Shown here: piece after piece, positions 1 to 11,562 of the stretch | Numbering within the stretch: the stretch's first letter is position 1 | How the letters are laid out: each line of letters begins with the position of its first letter | Assembly (NCBI GenBank): GCA_951640165.1 | Contig: OX621251.1 | Location: 25,196,893 to 25,260,892 of the forward strand | Length of the DNA stretch: 64,000 nt | Direction of reading: 5' to 3' | Source of the DNA: Pseudoips prasinana | Lineage: Eukaryota > Arthropoda > Insecta > Lepidoptera > Nolidae | Notes under the pieces: model-generated | Told to the model about the DNA's origin: nothing | Databases searched by the model: none | The model's input: only the letters and a program-made list of their open reading frames with translations | Translations under genes and position numbers: made by a program

Positions 1-1640
1 TTTAAAGAACGTCCGCACTATGTAATCTAATCCCTGTGTCCCAGGGATATATGGATGTGTGTGCCTATTATTATACTGTAGATTATTTAGTTTAGGAGTG
101 TAAAAAATACTTTTATCTTCTACTGGCAGGCTACTATTGCTAAACCTATATTTTTTTTGTAAATACAACTGGGGAACACTTGGGATTGAATCCCTCTGCC
201 GCGGGGTAGTTACACTAAAAAACGTAGTAAATCTTCATAATATGGAAATTGCGGAGTTCTAAATCCATGGTGACGTAGACACGCAATATATAAAATCACG
301 CAAGTACAAAAACAAGTGACAAATAAATGAAACTAACTGCATTTTTAAGCAAAAGCAATTTGGCCTATTGTAAATTCGACATTGGTGAAATTGTAGTTGT
401 ATCTCACAAATGCCACAATTAAAAATTGAAGTTGAAGTGGAAGCAATCGTTTTTACAAATTTCGTATTAAGATTTAAATTTTAAATGTGGCAAAGTGGCA
501 AGTTCATCGTCTGGCCATTTTTTTCGCGCTCTATGTAGAATCGAGATCTCAATGGTTGGAATAAAATTTGTGTGTCGAAACCATTCTCCTTGGGTTGAGT
601 TTGAAATTTCTGATCTTATTGCGAAAAATAAGCTATCGGCTTTCTAAAATATAGTGCCCGAAAATATCACTTGAATAGTCGAATTCAAATGTAGACTCGA
701 AGTTTCATGATGCGAATTTCTACATAGACACACACATAAAGGTAGGTAAACAGGACCTTATCGAACATTACTTCCGTCTCTGATGATAATATTAAATATA
801 AATTTTACTCCAAAAGTTATTTTACTTTAATTTATTCTCTAACTGACGTTTACACTCTGATTTTGCTAAAACTGAAGTGATACTGGGCTAGTCCCAGTAA
901 ACTTTAGTCTATGTAGACACTGAAAAAATTATATATAGCTTATTTCCAATTCAAATTTGGACTGGTAGATAGTCTTGTGATGTCGTTTGACTGTCAGAGA
1001 CGTAGAGTAAAGCCTTATTCCACTCCTTGAGCAGCTCGACTAAAAGACGAAGAAAGAAGCGAGCCTATTCCTTTCTTAAAGACCGCCATCATACTTGAAG
1101 CCCTTATGGAGTTCCGAGTGTCCATGAACCGCAGTGATTACTTACCATTGGCACGCCCGCTTGCTTGTTTGTTTTGCTATTAGATATAGCAGAAATCCAT
1201 AGAAGAAGATGCAAGTAATATAATTACTATGGAATTAACAATATAATGTATATATACCCATGAGTAAGGTTGCTGTAGCGTCTGTTAACGTTGCCGATAG
1301 TCATAAGGTAGGCCAACCTACATAACCATATTTTCCAAATCTACGGTTGGTAATAGGAACATCTTTTGGAATTGAATTGTAATACTGATATCTTCACCTG
1401 CAATATAATTGTAAATTGTTATATTACAAGCAATGATATTCGATTGCTACTATGCATTTATTATTGAAGAATAAAATTTTACGACTTTCTTCCTTTCTTG
1501 ATTGATAAAATTTAGTATATAACGGCCATAATTTTCGAACAAAAGTATAGTTTTGGGATAATCAACAACAAACAGGTATTAAAAAATTATAGCTTTAAAA
1601 ATGTAAAACTAAGAAAAGGACCTTTTTATCTTAAGATTAT
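1..1640. other. No gene seen
   Basis: AT-rich DNA with no supported frame. Bases 68-108 resemble 60053-60095 (GTAGATTATTTAG), showing a dispersed repeat. Confidence 0.6.
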
Positions 1641-1647
1641 TTCTCAC

Positions 1648-2085
1648 TAGCTTTTGCCCGCGACTTCGTTCGCGTGGAATAGTGACTTCCGATAGATTTT
1701 TGGTTTTACCCACATAGTTCCCGATCTCGCGGGATCTCTTCAAAAATGAAATGTGGAAGATATTCTAGGGAACTCTTCAAAAATCAACATAATGAGCTCT
1801 GCGTTTGAATCGAAGATATGTATACTCACTAAGGGCATTAAAGCCGTTATTGCCTATCGAAAAATTTATTTACATTTTTCCGATGAATTTTCAGTACTGA
1901 ATTGATGCCGACTCTTGACCAATAGATGGCGCTATTTTATTTTTTGTTATAAAAACTACCCTATGTCCTTTCTCAAGTTCCAAACTATGTCTGTACCAAA
2001 TTTCACACAAATCGGTTCAGTAGTTTAGGCGTGAAGCAAAGACAGACAGACAGAGTTACTTTCGCATTTATAATATTAGTTTGGA
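1648..2085 (+). repeat. Dispersed repeat of the TTGCCCGCGACTTCGT type
   Basis: CTAGCTTTTGCCCGCGACTT at the start, AATCGGTTCAGTAGTTTAGG, a GACAGACAGACAGAG tract and ATTTATAATATTAG at the end. It is related to, but distinct from, the copies at 22955 and 41613. Shorter relics of this group occur at 3588-3735, 11925-12050, 13400-13480, 45180-45540 and 55672-55868. Confidence 0.6.
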
Positions 2086-2310
2086 TTTTACTCGAATATG
2101 GGACTAGAAAAACTTATTTTAGAAATCTCCTCAAATCGAACACCAATTATTACTATTCTCCCTGTACTTTCGATTCTAATTAGAATTATTATCTACGTTA
2201 TTATGACATTCGGGTTAGTTAATAGTATTTTATTAAAAACCTTTTTGGGCATCGTATTTTATTACTCTTCATTTAATCATATTCTCAGAAGTTTATGAGA
2301 AATTCCGTTA

Positions 2311-2480
2311 ATTTTTATTGAATGAGTGGCAGGAAGGTTTACTTCCTGCCACTCACCTACCTATCGGAGGGCTGGCCAATTCTTGGGTCAGAGGATCAGC
2401 ATTGCCATCCAGCGTGGCAATGCAGCCTGCCTTCTGGGCACTTTTCCCATAAGCGATGTGGAGGGATTATTCGACGCCTA
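2311..2480 (+). pseudogene. Short 3' relic of the same retroelement family as 48040-48564
   Basis: The translation FLGQRISIAIQRGNAACLLGTFPISDVEGLFDAY (longest identical run LGQRISIAIQRGNAA) ends at a stop near 2484. It begins with a perfect 14-bp hairpin (2323-2355, loop GTTTA). It lies about 100 bases before PVQ1, in its presumed intron. Confidence 0.65.
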
Positions 2481-2581
2481 TTAGGGTAAAATAGGGTTTC
2501 TGTAGATTTTTTAAAATTTTTAGCTTGTAATTTAATTTAGTTTATTTAATGTAATTATTTACTTGTCTGTTTTCAGCAACA

Positions 2582-3253
2582 ATGAAATTCTTAGTGCTCG
2601 CTGCTCTGGTCTCCGTGGCCGTCGCTATGCCGATGGATGGGCTGGTGGCACCCGCCGCCGCTGCTCCCGTCATGGCACCCACACCTCAAGATCACGAACT
2701 TGTGCAGGAGCCTATTGCCATTGGACCCGCAATCCTTGACTTCACTCCCGTCATTGAGGCCGCCCCAGTGGCCATCGCACCCGAAGTCGTCGTCCCCGCT
2801 GCTGTTGCTGAGGCTTCCGCTACTGCTCCCCTCGTCCAGATTATCCTAAACATCAACCAGGCATCCGCTGAATCTACTCCTGTTGCTGTTGCTCCCGTTG
2901 GTGCCGTTGAGCCTCAGCCCGAACCCGTGCACGTTGTAGAGAGCGCAATTGAGCCTGTTCAGGTTGTGGAATCCGCTCCCGTTGCCCCTGTCCAAGTTGT
3001 AGAGACTGCCCCCGTCGCCCCTGTCCAAGTTGTAGAGACCGCCCCCGTCGCACCCGTCCAGGTTGTTGAAGTTGCCCCCGTGCAGGTTGTGGAGACCGCC
3101 CCCGTCGCCGTGGAGCCCGTCATCATCGGCACTCCCACTCTGCCCTCTCCCGTGCAGGTTGTTGAAACTGCCCCCGTCGCCGTGGAGCCCGTCATCATCG
3201 GCACCCCCATCATCGCCGCCCCCGCCGTCACCCTCCCTGAAGATCTCAACTGA
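2582..3253 (+). CDS. Secreted Pro/Val/Ala-rich repeat protein, family member PVQ1
   Basis: This gene encodes a 223-residue protein of unknown function. Residues 1-16 form a signal peptide (MKFLVLAALVSVAVA). One EPIAIGPAILDF unit lies near residues 43-54. The family core APLVQIILNINQASAE is at 82-97. From about 115 to 205 there are PVQVVE(T/S)APVA repeats interrupted by VEPVIIGTP units, and the C-terminus is TLPEDLN. The mature part has no Cys and no Lys or Arg but many Glu, so it is polyanionic. The start is fixed by a splice acceptor (TTTTCAG, ending 2576) five bases before the ATG. Its first exon was not found, because an old LINE fragment (2311-2480) lies in the presumed intron. Composition-based annotation might call it calphotin-like, which would be misleading. 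The coding exon is GC-rich against AT-rich flanks. That it is a real secreted protein is well supported; a structural or coating role is inference. Confidence 0.85.
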   Translation: MKFLVLAALVSVAVAMPMDGLVAPAAAAPVMAPTPQDHELVQEPIAIGPAILDFTPVIEAAPVAIAPEVVVPAAVAEASATAPLVQIILNINQASAESTPVAVAPVGAVEPQPEPVHVVESAIEPVQVVESAPVAPVQVVETAPVAPVQVVETAPVAPVQVVEVAPVQVVETAPVAVEPVIIGTPTLPSPVQVVETAPVAVEPVIIGTPIIAAPAVTLPEDLN

Positions 3254-3309
3254 TTTTTTACGATTTGTTGCAAAATATGTTAGCTTTTTGTTATATATCA
3301 AACACCATG

Positions 3310-5400
3310 ATACAAGTTACTGATTCCTTATAAAATAACAATATATCGTTTTTATTACTGGTTTCCAAATCATTATTTAAACAATCCTTTATATTTAAAT
3401 AATATGTGTATAATTCTATGGATAATGAATCTGCTTTTCGGTTAAAGATGAGGCATATCATCGCATTCTAAGCATTGGAAGCGATACGATGTTATTAACA
3501 ACGCGTTGGGCTAATATTACGCAGTAGAAGTAACATTTAATAAAGTACTAAGTAAAAATATTAAATGTTTATAATATACGTAGATAATACTAGCTGTGCC
3601 CCGTGTTTTCACCTGCGTGTAAACGCAGGTGAAAACTAATAAATTGTAGCCTATGTGTTATTCGGATGTACCTATAAGCTATTATTACTACAAAGTTTCA
3701 TCAAAATCCGATCCGTTGTACCGTGAAAGAGTAATATATTACGTACTTTTAATAAGCTAAAACAAAACACACAATGTATCTTACATTGTAAGTTTTGTTT
3801 GCATTATATTCCCATTATTAAAAATTTACATGAACCAATATTATTTAATTTAGGTCAGCCAACAATTGATTCCACAATAAATTTTCAATTTACAAGGTCT
3901 AAATAACAAAGGCAAGTGTAACAATTATTTAAAATGAATATGAGGAAGTATGCCTATGCCTAGCGAGGGATGTACACTAAAGTTCTAGAAAAGTTATATA
4001 GCCAATTGAGTTTTCCTAGTAAGTCTTACAAACTACACAATAAGACTATGTCGAAAACACGTACCAAGTTTCGCAGTTTAATTATAGTTCGTTCATCACT
4101 GTCGGAATGACGAGCTATGAAAAGTAGAGAAGATAGGGCAGTACGAGGGCTGGAGCCAGGGCGAGCTTAAGATGCAATTTCTTGCCAGCTGTCAAATCAA
4201 ACAGTAGTACAAGTAAAACATAAGTCATCATCATATCAACCAACAGATGCCCACTGCTGGACAAACGCTACCCGCATTCAGCGGCTATAGCAACCCTCAC
4301 CAGATCATCGGTCCATCTTGTAGGGGGCCTGCTCACGCTGCGTCATCCGGTTCCTGGTCGCCACAAACAGTACGTTTGTTATATGAGAGCGAATTTAGCA
4401 GTTTTAGGAAATAGGAAAAAACTAACTCACTACTTCTTCTACTACACCTCAAGAGTAAAAATCTCTAATATATTAAAGTTTAGTTCTCTTTGCTGGATGT
4501 AGCTACTTTCAACTGCTGGGCATGTCAAGACGGAACTTGCAAAAACACTGAAAAAGATTAAAAAAAACTTGAGAGGTTTCAAGGGACACCCGGATGGAAC
4601 GAAGTTATTTCTTATTATTTATTATGTACAAAAACCCTGTATACACTCAACAAAAATAATCGTCGCGACACCACACTGTTCAATGCGAAATAGAAATGAA
4701 AATATCTGGCTTGCTTTCTATAAGAGAGAGAGAGAGAGACAGAGAAACATGTGCACGCCGCACAGCTGCAAAAAGTGTCGTGACAACTTTTCGTAAGAAT
4801 TTTTTCCGTCTAGCCCCCTTTCACAACGCGCGATAACGAACTACGTTCCAAAAAAGAACTACAATTTCATTAAGTACTAGCAATTAAGAGGCAAGCTTGA
4901 ACTGAATTCCGGGTATATGTTCTCGACACTGCTCCTTACGTTTTGTTAGGTACGCTTATTATCTGCATTCTAATTTAGATATTCTCGTCTTTGCCCTGCC
5001 CAGTGAAATGTAAAAATGTTTGATAAGTACGTACCTAGAGATAAATAAAACAGAGTCATAGCATTCCGTATAATTTTGGAAGTACTTAGATAAATTACAG
5101 ATTATTTAATAACTCCAATTTATGTTTATGGTCGCACATAAAGATTATACTAAAACCGTAGACAGCAACTATAAATTAGGTACAGATTATAAAAGTACCT
5201 ACTTACTTATTTTACGCATGTGTGCAACTTCTTTGTGACGAAATCTGTTTAAACTCAAATAGTTTTACTGAGATTTTCTTTTTTCGTTTTATTTTCTGAG
5301 ACTTCCTAAACCTGGGAAATTATTTCATTACGCATAACTACACTACACAGCTGCTTACGTCAATGTCAATGACATATACCTATCAAATTGATATTTTACA
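3310..5400. other. No gene seen apart from repeats
   Basis: Holds a decayed dispersed repeat (3588-3735) with a 14-bp hairpin (3605-3636, loop GTAA), the RTE fragment at 4226 and a GA run at 4724-4739. Nothing else recognised. Confidence 0.6.
4226..4364 (-). mobile_element. RTE 3'-end fragment
   Basis: CATCATCATATC... followed by the CACTGCTGGACAAA, AGATCATCGGTCCATC and TTGTAGGGGGCCTGC motifs, collinear with 37556-37740 of the large RTE copy. Confidence 0.75.
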
Positions 5401-5650
5401 GGCTTTTTGGCGTGGTTGGCAAATGCTTGCATTTCACGCCGGAGTTCGTGTGTTCGATTGCCACCCAGCACAGATGTTTGTATGCATGAACATGTCTGTT
5501 TGTCCTGAGTCTGGGTGTATATCTATATAAGTATGTATTTACAAAAGAATAATAATAATAATTATTATCTGGTTTCCATAGTACAAGCTCTGCTTAGTTT
5601 GGGATCAGATGGCCGTGTGTAAATAATGTCCCAGGATATTATTATTATAA
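5401..5650 (+). mobile_element. tRNA-derived SINE, family 1
   Basis: The head TGGCGTGGTTGGCAAATGC (A-box-like) and GTTCGATTGCCACCCAG (B-box-like) indicates a tRNA origin. The body has ATGAACATGTCTGTTTGTCC and TATATAAGTATGTATTTAC, then AGTACAAGCTCTGCTTAG and a tail CCCAGGATATTATTATT. Confidence 0.8.
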
Positions 5651-6882
5651 ATGTCAAGTCTGCCTACGATATAATTTTCCCAGTATTTCACATTTGACAT
5701 TTATCGTTAATATTTAGTAACCAGCAATGTGTAGCACAACACGGCGGATTAACAAGATGACAAACTATTCAATTCACTTGATTTATAAAAATTGGTCATA
5801 CAACATAATATTATAATTGGGGTGTTTGAGGGTGTGCGTTAATTACACCCCAATTAGAATATTTATGTTGTAATCATAATAAATACACTGATTTTTTTAT
5901 TTAACATGTATATGCATTGTTATTTACTACATTAGTTTCTTGGAATAAAGTTTATTATTCTTTATTTTGTAGGTATTGAATGATGGAATTTGTATTAATA
6001 CAAATACAACTGCGATTTCAAAGTGGTTATTACTTTGAATTACGGTCCATTTTAATTTGTTTTGACTGTACAAGGTTAATATGACAATAATTTCCGTGGA
6101 TTTAATTATTTTGGAATAAAAAATTACTTATATTAAAAATGATATAAATCGATTCAGTAAAAGATTCTGAACAAACTATTTTCGGTATGTGCGTTAATTA
6201 AGTTACATGTTGTATAATACAAAAATATATTAAACTAAGCAACATTAACGATTAGTACATTTAAGCGATTTTAGGTATACAATAAGTCTGAACTATTACT
6301 AGGATACTGAACGCATCATGACTGTGGGTGTTTATTACAAATTACAGTTTTATCTGCTAAAAAGTTATTTCATCACCACATCTCGGAAAGAGTATTTTTG
6401 CTATTATTATATGAGTGCAAAAGTCGTTTGTATCCCCTAGAGGATCGTAATATAACCTAATTACTCTTACCTCCATAGTGCCGAATTTATCATACAACTT
6501 TTTAAATTTATTATAAACTAACAGCAACTAACTAAACGGAACTTTCTTGGTGGCCTTTTTTTTAATTTGTTTTACGCAACTTTACTGTACTATTACACTC
6601 AACTTAAGTAACTGTAGCAACGTTACTTTAAGTTTTTCTTAATTATACCTAAGTATTAATTATTGTTATAATTTAAAGATTGTCCTCTAATTCTTAATAT
6701 AATAATTAATACCTAAACCGAAATAAAAGTATTAATAATATGATTTTTCTTTGCATTTAGTCATTTCCTCGCTGAGGTGTGATCAATAGTTACGTGTTGC
6801 ACTCGAGTGCAAAGATTTTTCACATTGTGCTCTTTTAATTTCCTCGCTAATGCTTAGGATTCTAATTTTTCAATCCTTCTTT
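5651..6882. other. No gene seen
   Basis: AT-rich. A short inverted pair ATTGGGGTGT/ACACCCCAAT at 5817-5855 is the only structure noticed. Confidence 0.6.
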
Positions 6883-7013
6883 TGCTCGGTTATCAAAATT
6901 GAGCACGGGCTTAAAGAATAGTCGAATATTACTATTCTGTAAAGTAATAGTTATTTGATATACTAGAGGGCAAAGTTGCTTTTCACTGCGTGCTCAATTT
7001 TGATAACCGAGCA
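6883..7013. mobile_element. MITE with 25-bp perfect inverted ends
   Basis: TGCTCGGTTATCAAAATTGA(GCACG) at 6883-6907 is exactly inverted at 6989-7013. The total is 131 bp with an AT-rich centre and no coding capacity. Confidence 0.8.
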
Positions 7014-7084
7014 AGCGACTAGCAATTCATTGTGTTTCGTTTCTAAAATGTTTTTATTGTTCTTATAGTTTTTGTTTATGTTTT

Positions 7085-7215
7085 CGTTAGGGAGCTGTCC
7101 AGGCGTCTAATCAATTCGACCAGAGAGCTGGCTCGTACTTAATACAACGTATTAGCCTCGCTATTTGACGCGGTAATTTAGCCAGCTTTCTGGGCACCTT
7201 TCCCGCAGGCGACGA
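7085..7215 (+). pseudogene. Decayed relic of the same retroelement family
   Basis: Pieces matching the ELSRRLI...TREL region and the final WAPFP(Q)A/GTFP motif are recognisable near 7091-7210, with stops. Low-information fragment. Confidence 0.4.
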
Positions 7216-7699
7216 TTTAAATTCAGGTTTTTATTTATAGGTATTATTAAATATTATATAGTATGTAAGTTTTGGTTATATGTCAATATTCAAATTAATT
7301 TCTTTAAGTTTTTATAATTAAACTAATATATATTCTTATAGTTCGAATAGCTTCTGGAATATGATTAAATATACGTGAAGCTGAGCAAATCATGCATAAA
7401 ATGTGTCTTACTAGGAATCATAAGCAATTTATTTTGGTGCCGTCTACGCGTACGAAATTCAAACATCACTATATTATTTTTAATAAATACTGCGGCCTCA
7501 AATATATGTACAAGGCAAAGTTAATACGTTCATCTTTTAAAAAAAGTTTCACATGACACACTTTGATGTAGGTTAAATATAGCATGATGCAGTTCTTTTG
7601 AGTAAGGAATACACGTTCTTTGTCCGTACTATTTGATGGTCCGTACTAAATGATGGTATTGTATTTATTCTAAAATTATAAAATTTTCTCGGAAAACTA

Positions 7700-8310
7700 A
7701 CCCACTCAACATTTACTACTTAGGTAATGAGAAAATCCAGTAACGATGGATATGAAGTTGATATTTGTTCCTCATATAGAAAATGTTACATAAGGGTATC
7801 CAAAATGTTAGGATATATAATAAGAAATGGCAAGATTTTTCATACTATCCAATCTAAGATACTGTTAAGCTACAGTCTGATGAGAAATATTTTAGAATAT
7901 TGTAGTGTTGTTTGAAGACCACACTTTGCAGTCCACCTGGAGTGCATAAAAAAAAGATTCACGAGACATCTATCAAAAAACATTCAGAAAACAAAAAGAA
8001 GAGCTCCATACAAGGATAAACTAGACTAATTTAGAATGTACTCTCTTTCAGACCACAGACACCTATAACAAAAAACTTTTTAACTGCCCGCAATTACTAC
8101 ATAGAATTAATTCATATCCGCGCTCCAACCCTCGAGACCACATAACTCCCTTTTACCCACCTCTTCACTGAACAGTTTTTGGATCAAACTCCCCAATTGC
8201 CAGGATCTCCAGACTAGCAAATGAGATCAGTGATCTTATTGATATCCACACTGACTTTCTTTGCAAGTTGCGATTCCCACTTTTGAAGTATTACAGAATC
8301 AAACTTCAAT
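7700..8310 (+). pseudogene. Jockey/CR1-like LINE ORF2 C-terminal relic
   Basis: The frame at 7727-7915 ends SLMRNILEYCSVV, followed after a stop by the counterpart of RPHFAVHLECIKKRFTRHL and, further on, SSLNSFWIKLPNCQDLQ and a final AATAAA-rich tail near 8310-8330. These are the C-terminal motifs of jockey/CR1-type ORF2 proteins. Multiple stops; non-functional. Confidence 0.65.
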
Positions 8311-8898
8311 AAATTTTATTTCATATTTTTCTAGTTCAAATTGTTTGTTTAGTTTTTTAGTTTTAACGTTTAATTTAGTTCTTTCTAATACATGTTGCAT
8401 TTGCCTATAATTATTAGTTGCATTTAATTTATTTTGTTTATCAATGTTTTAAGTAGATGTAATAGTGTAAAGAACCGTCTAACTAGTGTCCTTAATATGG
8501 TGTTGAATATTAAGGAGATTAGCTAAACGGTGGGACTCTCCGTTCCTGGAACGCTGCAGCGCTGAATACGATGACATGCAGTCAAGTGCCTAAACAGCCC
8601 CTAGTGATCAGATGCCTTTACCCAGTTATGTCAAATTTCTAATGCGAATTTACTCACACTAGTGTTTAAGGTTGTATTGTTACTAACAAAATAGGGATGC
8701 AAATCTGAAATAAAGGGTTACTATTTACCTTAAACTTCTGTCTTCCACCTCTTAATTAATTAAACGATAACGGCGCGGCGCAATACTAATAATATTAACA
8801 ACTTTTATCTTTTAAGATTTATTACAACTAATATTTGACCGTCTATCTCATTTATCTAAAGCTCATTTCTGTCGAATGTTATCCACTGATAATAAAAT

Positions 8899-8967
8899 CA
8901 TATAAAATAACTTGAAATTAGATCGACAATCATAATCCGAAGTTCGCAAATAAAACAAACAAGTAAG
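8899..8967 (+). promoter_or_regulatory. Core promoter and leader exon of PVQ2
   Basis: TATAAAA at 8901-8907 lies in a block (ATCCACTGATAA...TATAAAAT.ACTTGAA) that recurs upstream of PVQ3. About 55 bases later a GTAAGT donor (8963) ends a short untranslated exon. The intron then runs to the CAG at 9067, just before the ATG. The transcription start is inferred near 8930. Confidence 0.6.
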
Positions 8968-9069
8968 TAAAAGAATTATTTCATTATTTTACTTTTTAAG
9001 AGAGTGTTGAAAAATATCAAGAGACATTTAATTTAATTTGTTTATTTAACAATTTAGTTTTTTTCAGGA

Positions 9070-9975
9070 ATGAAATTCTTACTCACTGTAGCTGCCGTGA
9101 TCGCCGTAGCCGTGGCTGTGCCCACACACCGCGGGCTCGTCACCCCCGGTGCTGCTGGCTCCGCTCCCGTCGTTATTCCTGAAGCTGCTGGGTCCGCACC
9201 CGTAGTGGTCGCTCCCGGCGCTGCTGGCTCCGCACCCGTGGTCGTCGCTCCCGGCGCTGCTGGCTCCGCACCCGTGGTTGTCGCTCCCGGCGGTGCTGGC
9301 TCTGCCCCCGTCGTTGACTTCGAACCTATTGCCGTTGGACCAGCCATCATCGACTCTTTTGAGCCCGTCGAAGTTGGCCCCGCCATCATCGACTCTTTTG
9401 AGCCCATCGCCGTTGGACCCGCCATCATCGACTCTTTTGAGCCCATCGCTGTTGGACCCGCCATCATTGATGCTTTTGAGCCCATCGCCGTTGGACCCGC
9501 TGTCATTGATTTCCCAGTGCCCACCCCTGTTGCCGAGACCTCCGCCTCTGCTCCCCTTGTCCAGATCATCCTGAACATCAACCAGGCCTCCGCTGAGGTC
9601 GCACCTGCCCCCGTCGCCCCTGTCGTAGTTGCTCCCGTCATCGAAGCTGAGGCACAGCCCGTGCAGGTTGTTGAGACCGCTCCCGTTTCCCCCGTGCAGG
9701 TCGTTGAGTCCGCACCTGCTACCCCCGTACAGGTTGTTGAGACCTCTCCCGTTATCATCGGCACCCCCAGCCTCCCCGTAGCCCCCGTGCAGGTCGTTGA
9801 GACCGCTCCCGTAATCATTGGCACCCCAAGCCTCCCCGTAGCCCCCGTGCAAGTCGTTGAGACCGCTCCCGTTATCATCGGCACCCCCAGCCTCCCTGTG
9901 GTTGTTGAGCCCGTTGTCATTGGCACGCCCACTCTTCCCTCCCCCGCTGTCGTCCTTCCCGAGGACCTTAACTAA
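9070..9975 (+). CDS. Secreted Pro/Val/Ala-rich repeat protein, family member PVQ2
   Basis: This gene encodes a 301-residue protein of unknown function. A signal peptide (about residues 1-17, ending AVAVAVP) is followed by PTHRGLVTPG. Five AGSAPVV(V/I)xPG units fill about 28-83. Five 13-residue units of the type FEPIAVGPAIIDS fill about 84-148. The core APLVQIILNINQASAE is at 161-176. The tail has PVQVVETAP units alternating with VIIGTPSLPV, and the end is VLPEDLN. There is no Cys, and the only mature Arg lies in THRG. The ATG follows an acceptor (TTTTTTTCAG, ending 9067), so translation starts in exon 2. A TATA box and leader exon match those of PVQ3, its closest relative in the window. The long opposite-strand open frames here are by-products of the GC-rich repeats. 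Secretion is well supported; the function is not known. Confidence 0.87.
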   Translation: MKFLLTVAAVIAVAVAVPTHRGLVTPGAAGSAPVVIPEAAGSAPVVVAPGAAGSAPVVVAPGAAGSAPVVVAPGGAGSAPVVDFEPIAVGPAIIDSFEPVEVGPAIIDSFEPIAVGPAIIDSFEPIAVGPAIIDAFEPIAVGPAVIDFPVPTPVAETSASAPLVQIILNINQASAEVAPAPVAPVVVAPVIEAEAQPVQVVETAPVSPVQVVESAPATPVQVVETSPVIIGTPSLPVAPVQVVETAPVIIGTPSLPVAPVQVVETAPVIIGTPSLPVVVEPVVIGTPTLPSPAVVLPEDLN

Positions 9976-10184
9976 ACGCTAACATAATATGTTTGTCGTT
10001 TTGTCATACTTAAGTAATGTACTGCATAATTACTTGAAATAACATTTATGGACTTTCTACTGACAACATGAAACGCTTGTATGTCCTAAAATATGAATGA
10101 TTACACGATCTGATTTTTTAAATTGTTTTTTATTTTTATTTATTATTTCATGCTAGCTACGCCCCTGAACAGACATAGTCAAAG

Positions 10185-11562
10185 GTCGAACGCCAAAAGC
10201 ATAGCACAGGAGTGTGGTGGTATTTTACTTCAAAAAGGGAGATAAAACCCATTCAAAGAATTAAATACCCATCTCACTGCTGACCCATGTTTACATGTTG
10301 GTTTCGAGACTCATTTCGAATCGTCTAACGCGCAGGTTCGACGACTTCTAGCTTCCCGGACAAGCCGGTTTTCGAAATAGTTTAAGCAATATAGACCACA
10401 CACATACGTGCCGTCAAGTAATGCAGGAGTATAACCAGCCAGTGCTTAGCGTTTGTGAACTATGAAAAGGCCTTTAGGCCGATCGAAAGCTAAGCCCTGC
10501 TGAGGTCTCTTCAAAGGTGCCAAATTGACTACCGGTATTTAAAAGTGTCAAAGTGTTTGTACGAAAACACCACCATGTCAGAGAATCTAAACCCAACACT
10601 CGAACGAAACCTATCCAATGGCGGCGAGGAGTGAGACATGGAGACTTCAAATCTCCGAAAATGTTCACCGCTGCATTAGAAGATGACTTTAAGCTTCTGG
10701 ACAGGAAAGGCTCTGGTATCTATGTCAATTGCGAGTACACCACTCACCCTATATGCGCCGATGATATAGTAGTCCAGGCTGAAACTATGAAAGCCCTAAA
10801 TACAACGCTCGAATACCGCAGTAGTCTCTCAGCAAGTGGGTCTAAGGATGAACATGGATAAGGCATAGATAATGTCAATCGCCCATATTGCACCCACTCA
10901 AATGACACACAGGAGAGAATCTGCGCCCAAAGTTTTAGACGACTATATCTACATAGTCGTCTAAAACCTTGGGTGCAGTCTCCTCCCGTCTTTCACTAGA
11001 GTGGGTGCAACATGGGCGCTTGACATAATCTATGCCTTATGCCTAGGGCAGACCAGCTAGGTAGGTCCAGCTTCGAGAAAAAAGTCAATTGTAGATGCGA
11101 ACTCGGTTGGACAGCGTTTGAGAAGTAGGCAACATCTCATCATAATACCGCGTACCAAGTCGAAATTATTCAATCAGTGTACGTTGCTAGTGATGCATTA
11201 CGGAACAGAGACGTTGTGGCTTACCATGGGCCTCATAAGAAGATTCAAGACCTTAAAATGAGAAAGTCGTAATTACCCTGCAAGAGTGATATTTTAATCC
11301 GCAGTTGACATAACCGTTGACTGACATAGCCCAAAGAGTTGCCAAACTGAAGTGGCAGTGAGAAATGCACATCACTTGTAAAATCGGCGCAACGGTCGCT
11401 TGGGCTGGCTCAAGTGGCCCTCACAAACTGAAAGAAGCAGCGTGGGCAATGTAGACTTATAATAATCTTGTAAGTTTTTCGAAAAGCTACTGGATGCGGG
11501 TAGAGTAAGACCGGCCATTATGAAATCATTGGGGAAGCCATTTTCCAACACTTGACGTCTTC
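10185..11562 (+). pseudogene. RTE-type LINE relic with a large foldback
   Basis: Heavily decayed RT in plus orientation. Recognisable pieces are the counterpart of RSVVVFYFKKGDKT near 10205, EYNQPVL/ELWKGL near 10440-10470, RRGVRHGDFKSPKMFTAALEDDFKLLDRKG at 10620-10715, ADDIV near 10755, and a C-terminal piece near 11490-11560. Stops and frameshifts are frequent. At 10858-11040 the order is broken by an imperfect inverted repeat of about 87-bp arms. It is the same family as the RTE at 37556-38975. Confidence 0.75.
10858..11040. repeat. Long imperfect foldback inside RTE relic
   Basis: Arms of about 87 bp meet at a TATCTACA loop near 10945-10952. Matching landmarks are TAAGGCATAGAT/ATCTATGCCTTA, TTGCACCCACTC/GAGTGGGTGCAA and AGTTTTAGACGACTA/TAGTCGTCTAAAAC. 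Confidence 0.85.

Noticed and set aside
2098..2298. 66-codon hydrophobic frame upstream of PVQ1
   Set aside because: AT-rich, no motif, adjoining a dispersed repeat; hydrophobic residues are expected from TTA/ATT-rich DNA.
9054..9932. Long minus-strand frames opposite PVQ2, and likewise opposite PVQ1, PVQ3 and PVQ5 (for example 17649-18638, 2846-3301, plus-strand 51606-52073)
   Set aside because: They are by-products of GC-rich codon repeats on the real strand. They lack the conserved start context, acceptor placement and family ends, and consist of TTGAVSTTCTG-like translations of the repeats.
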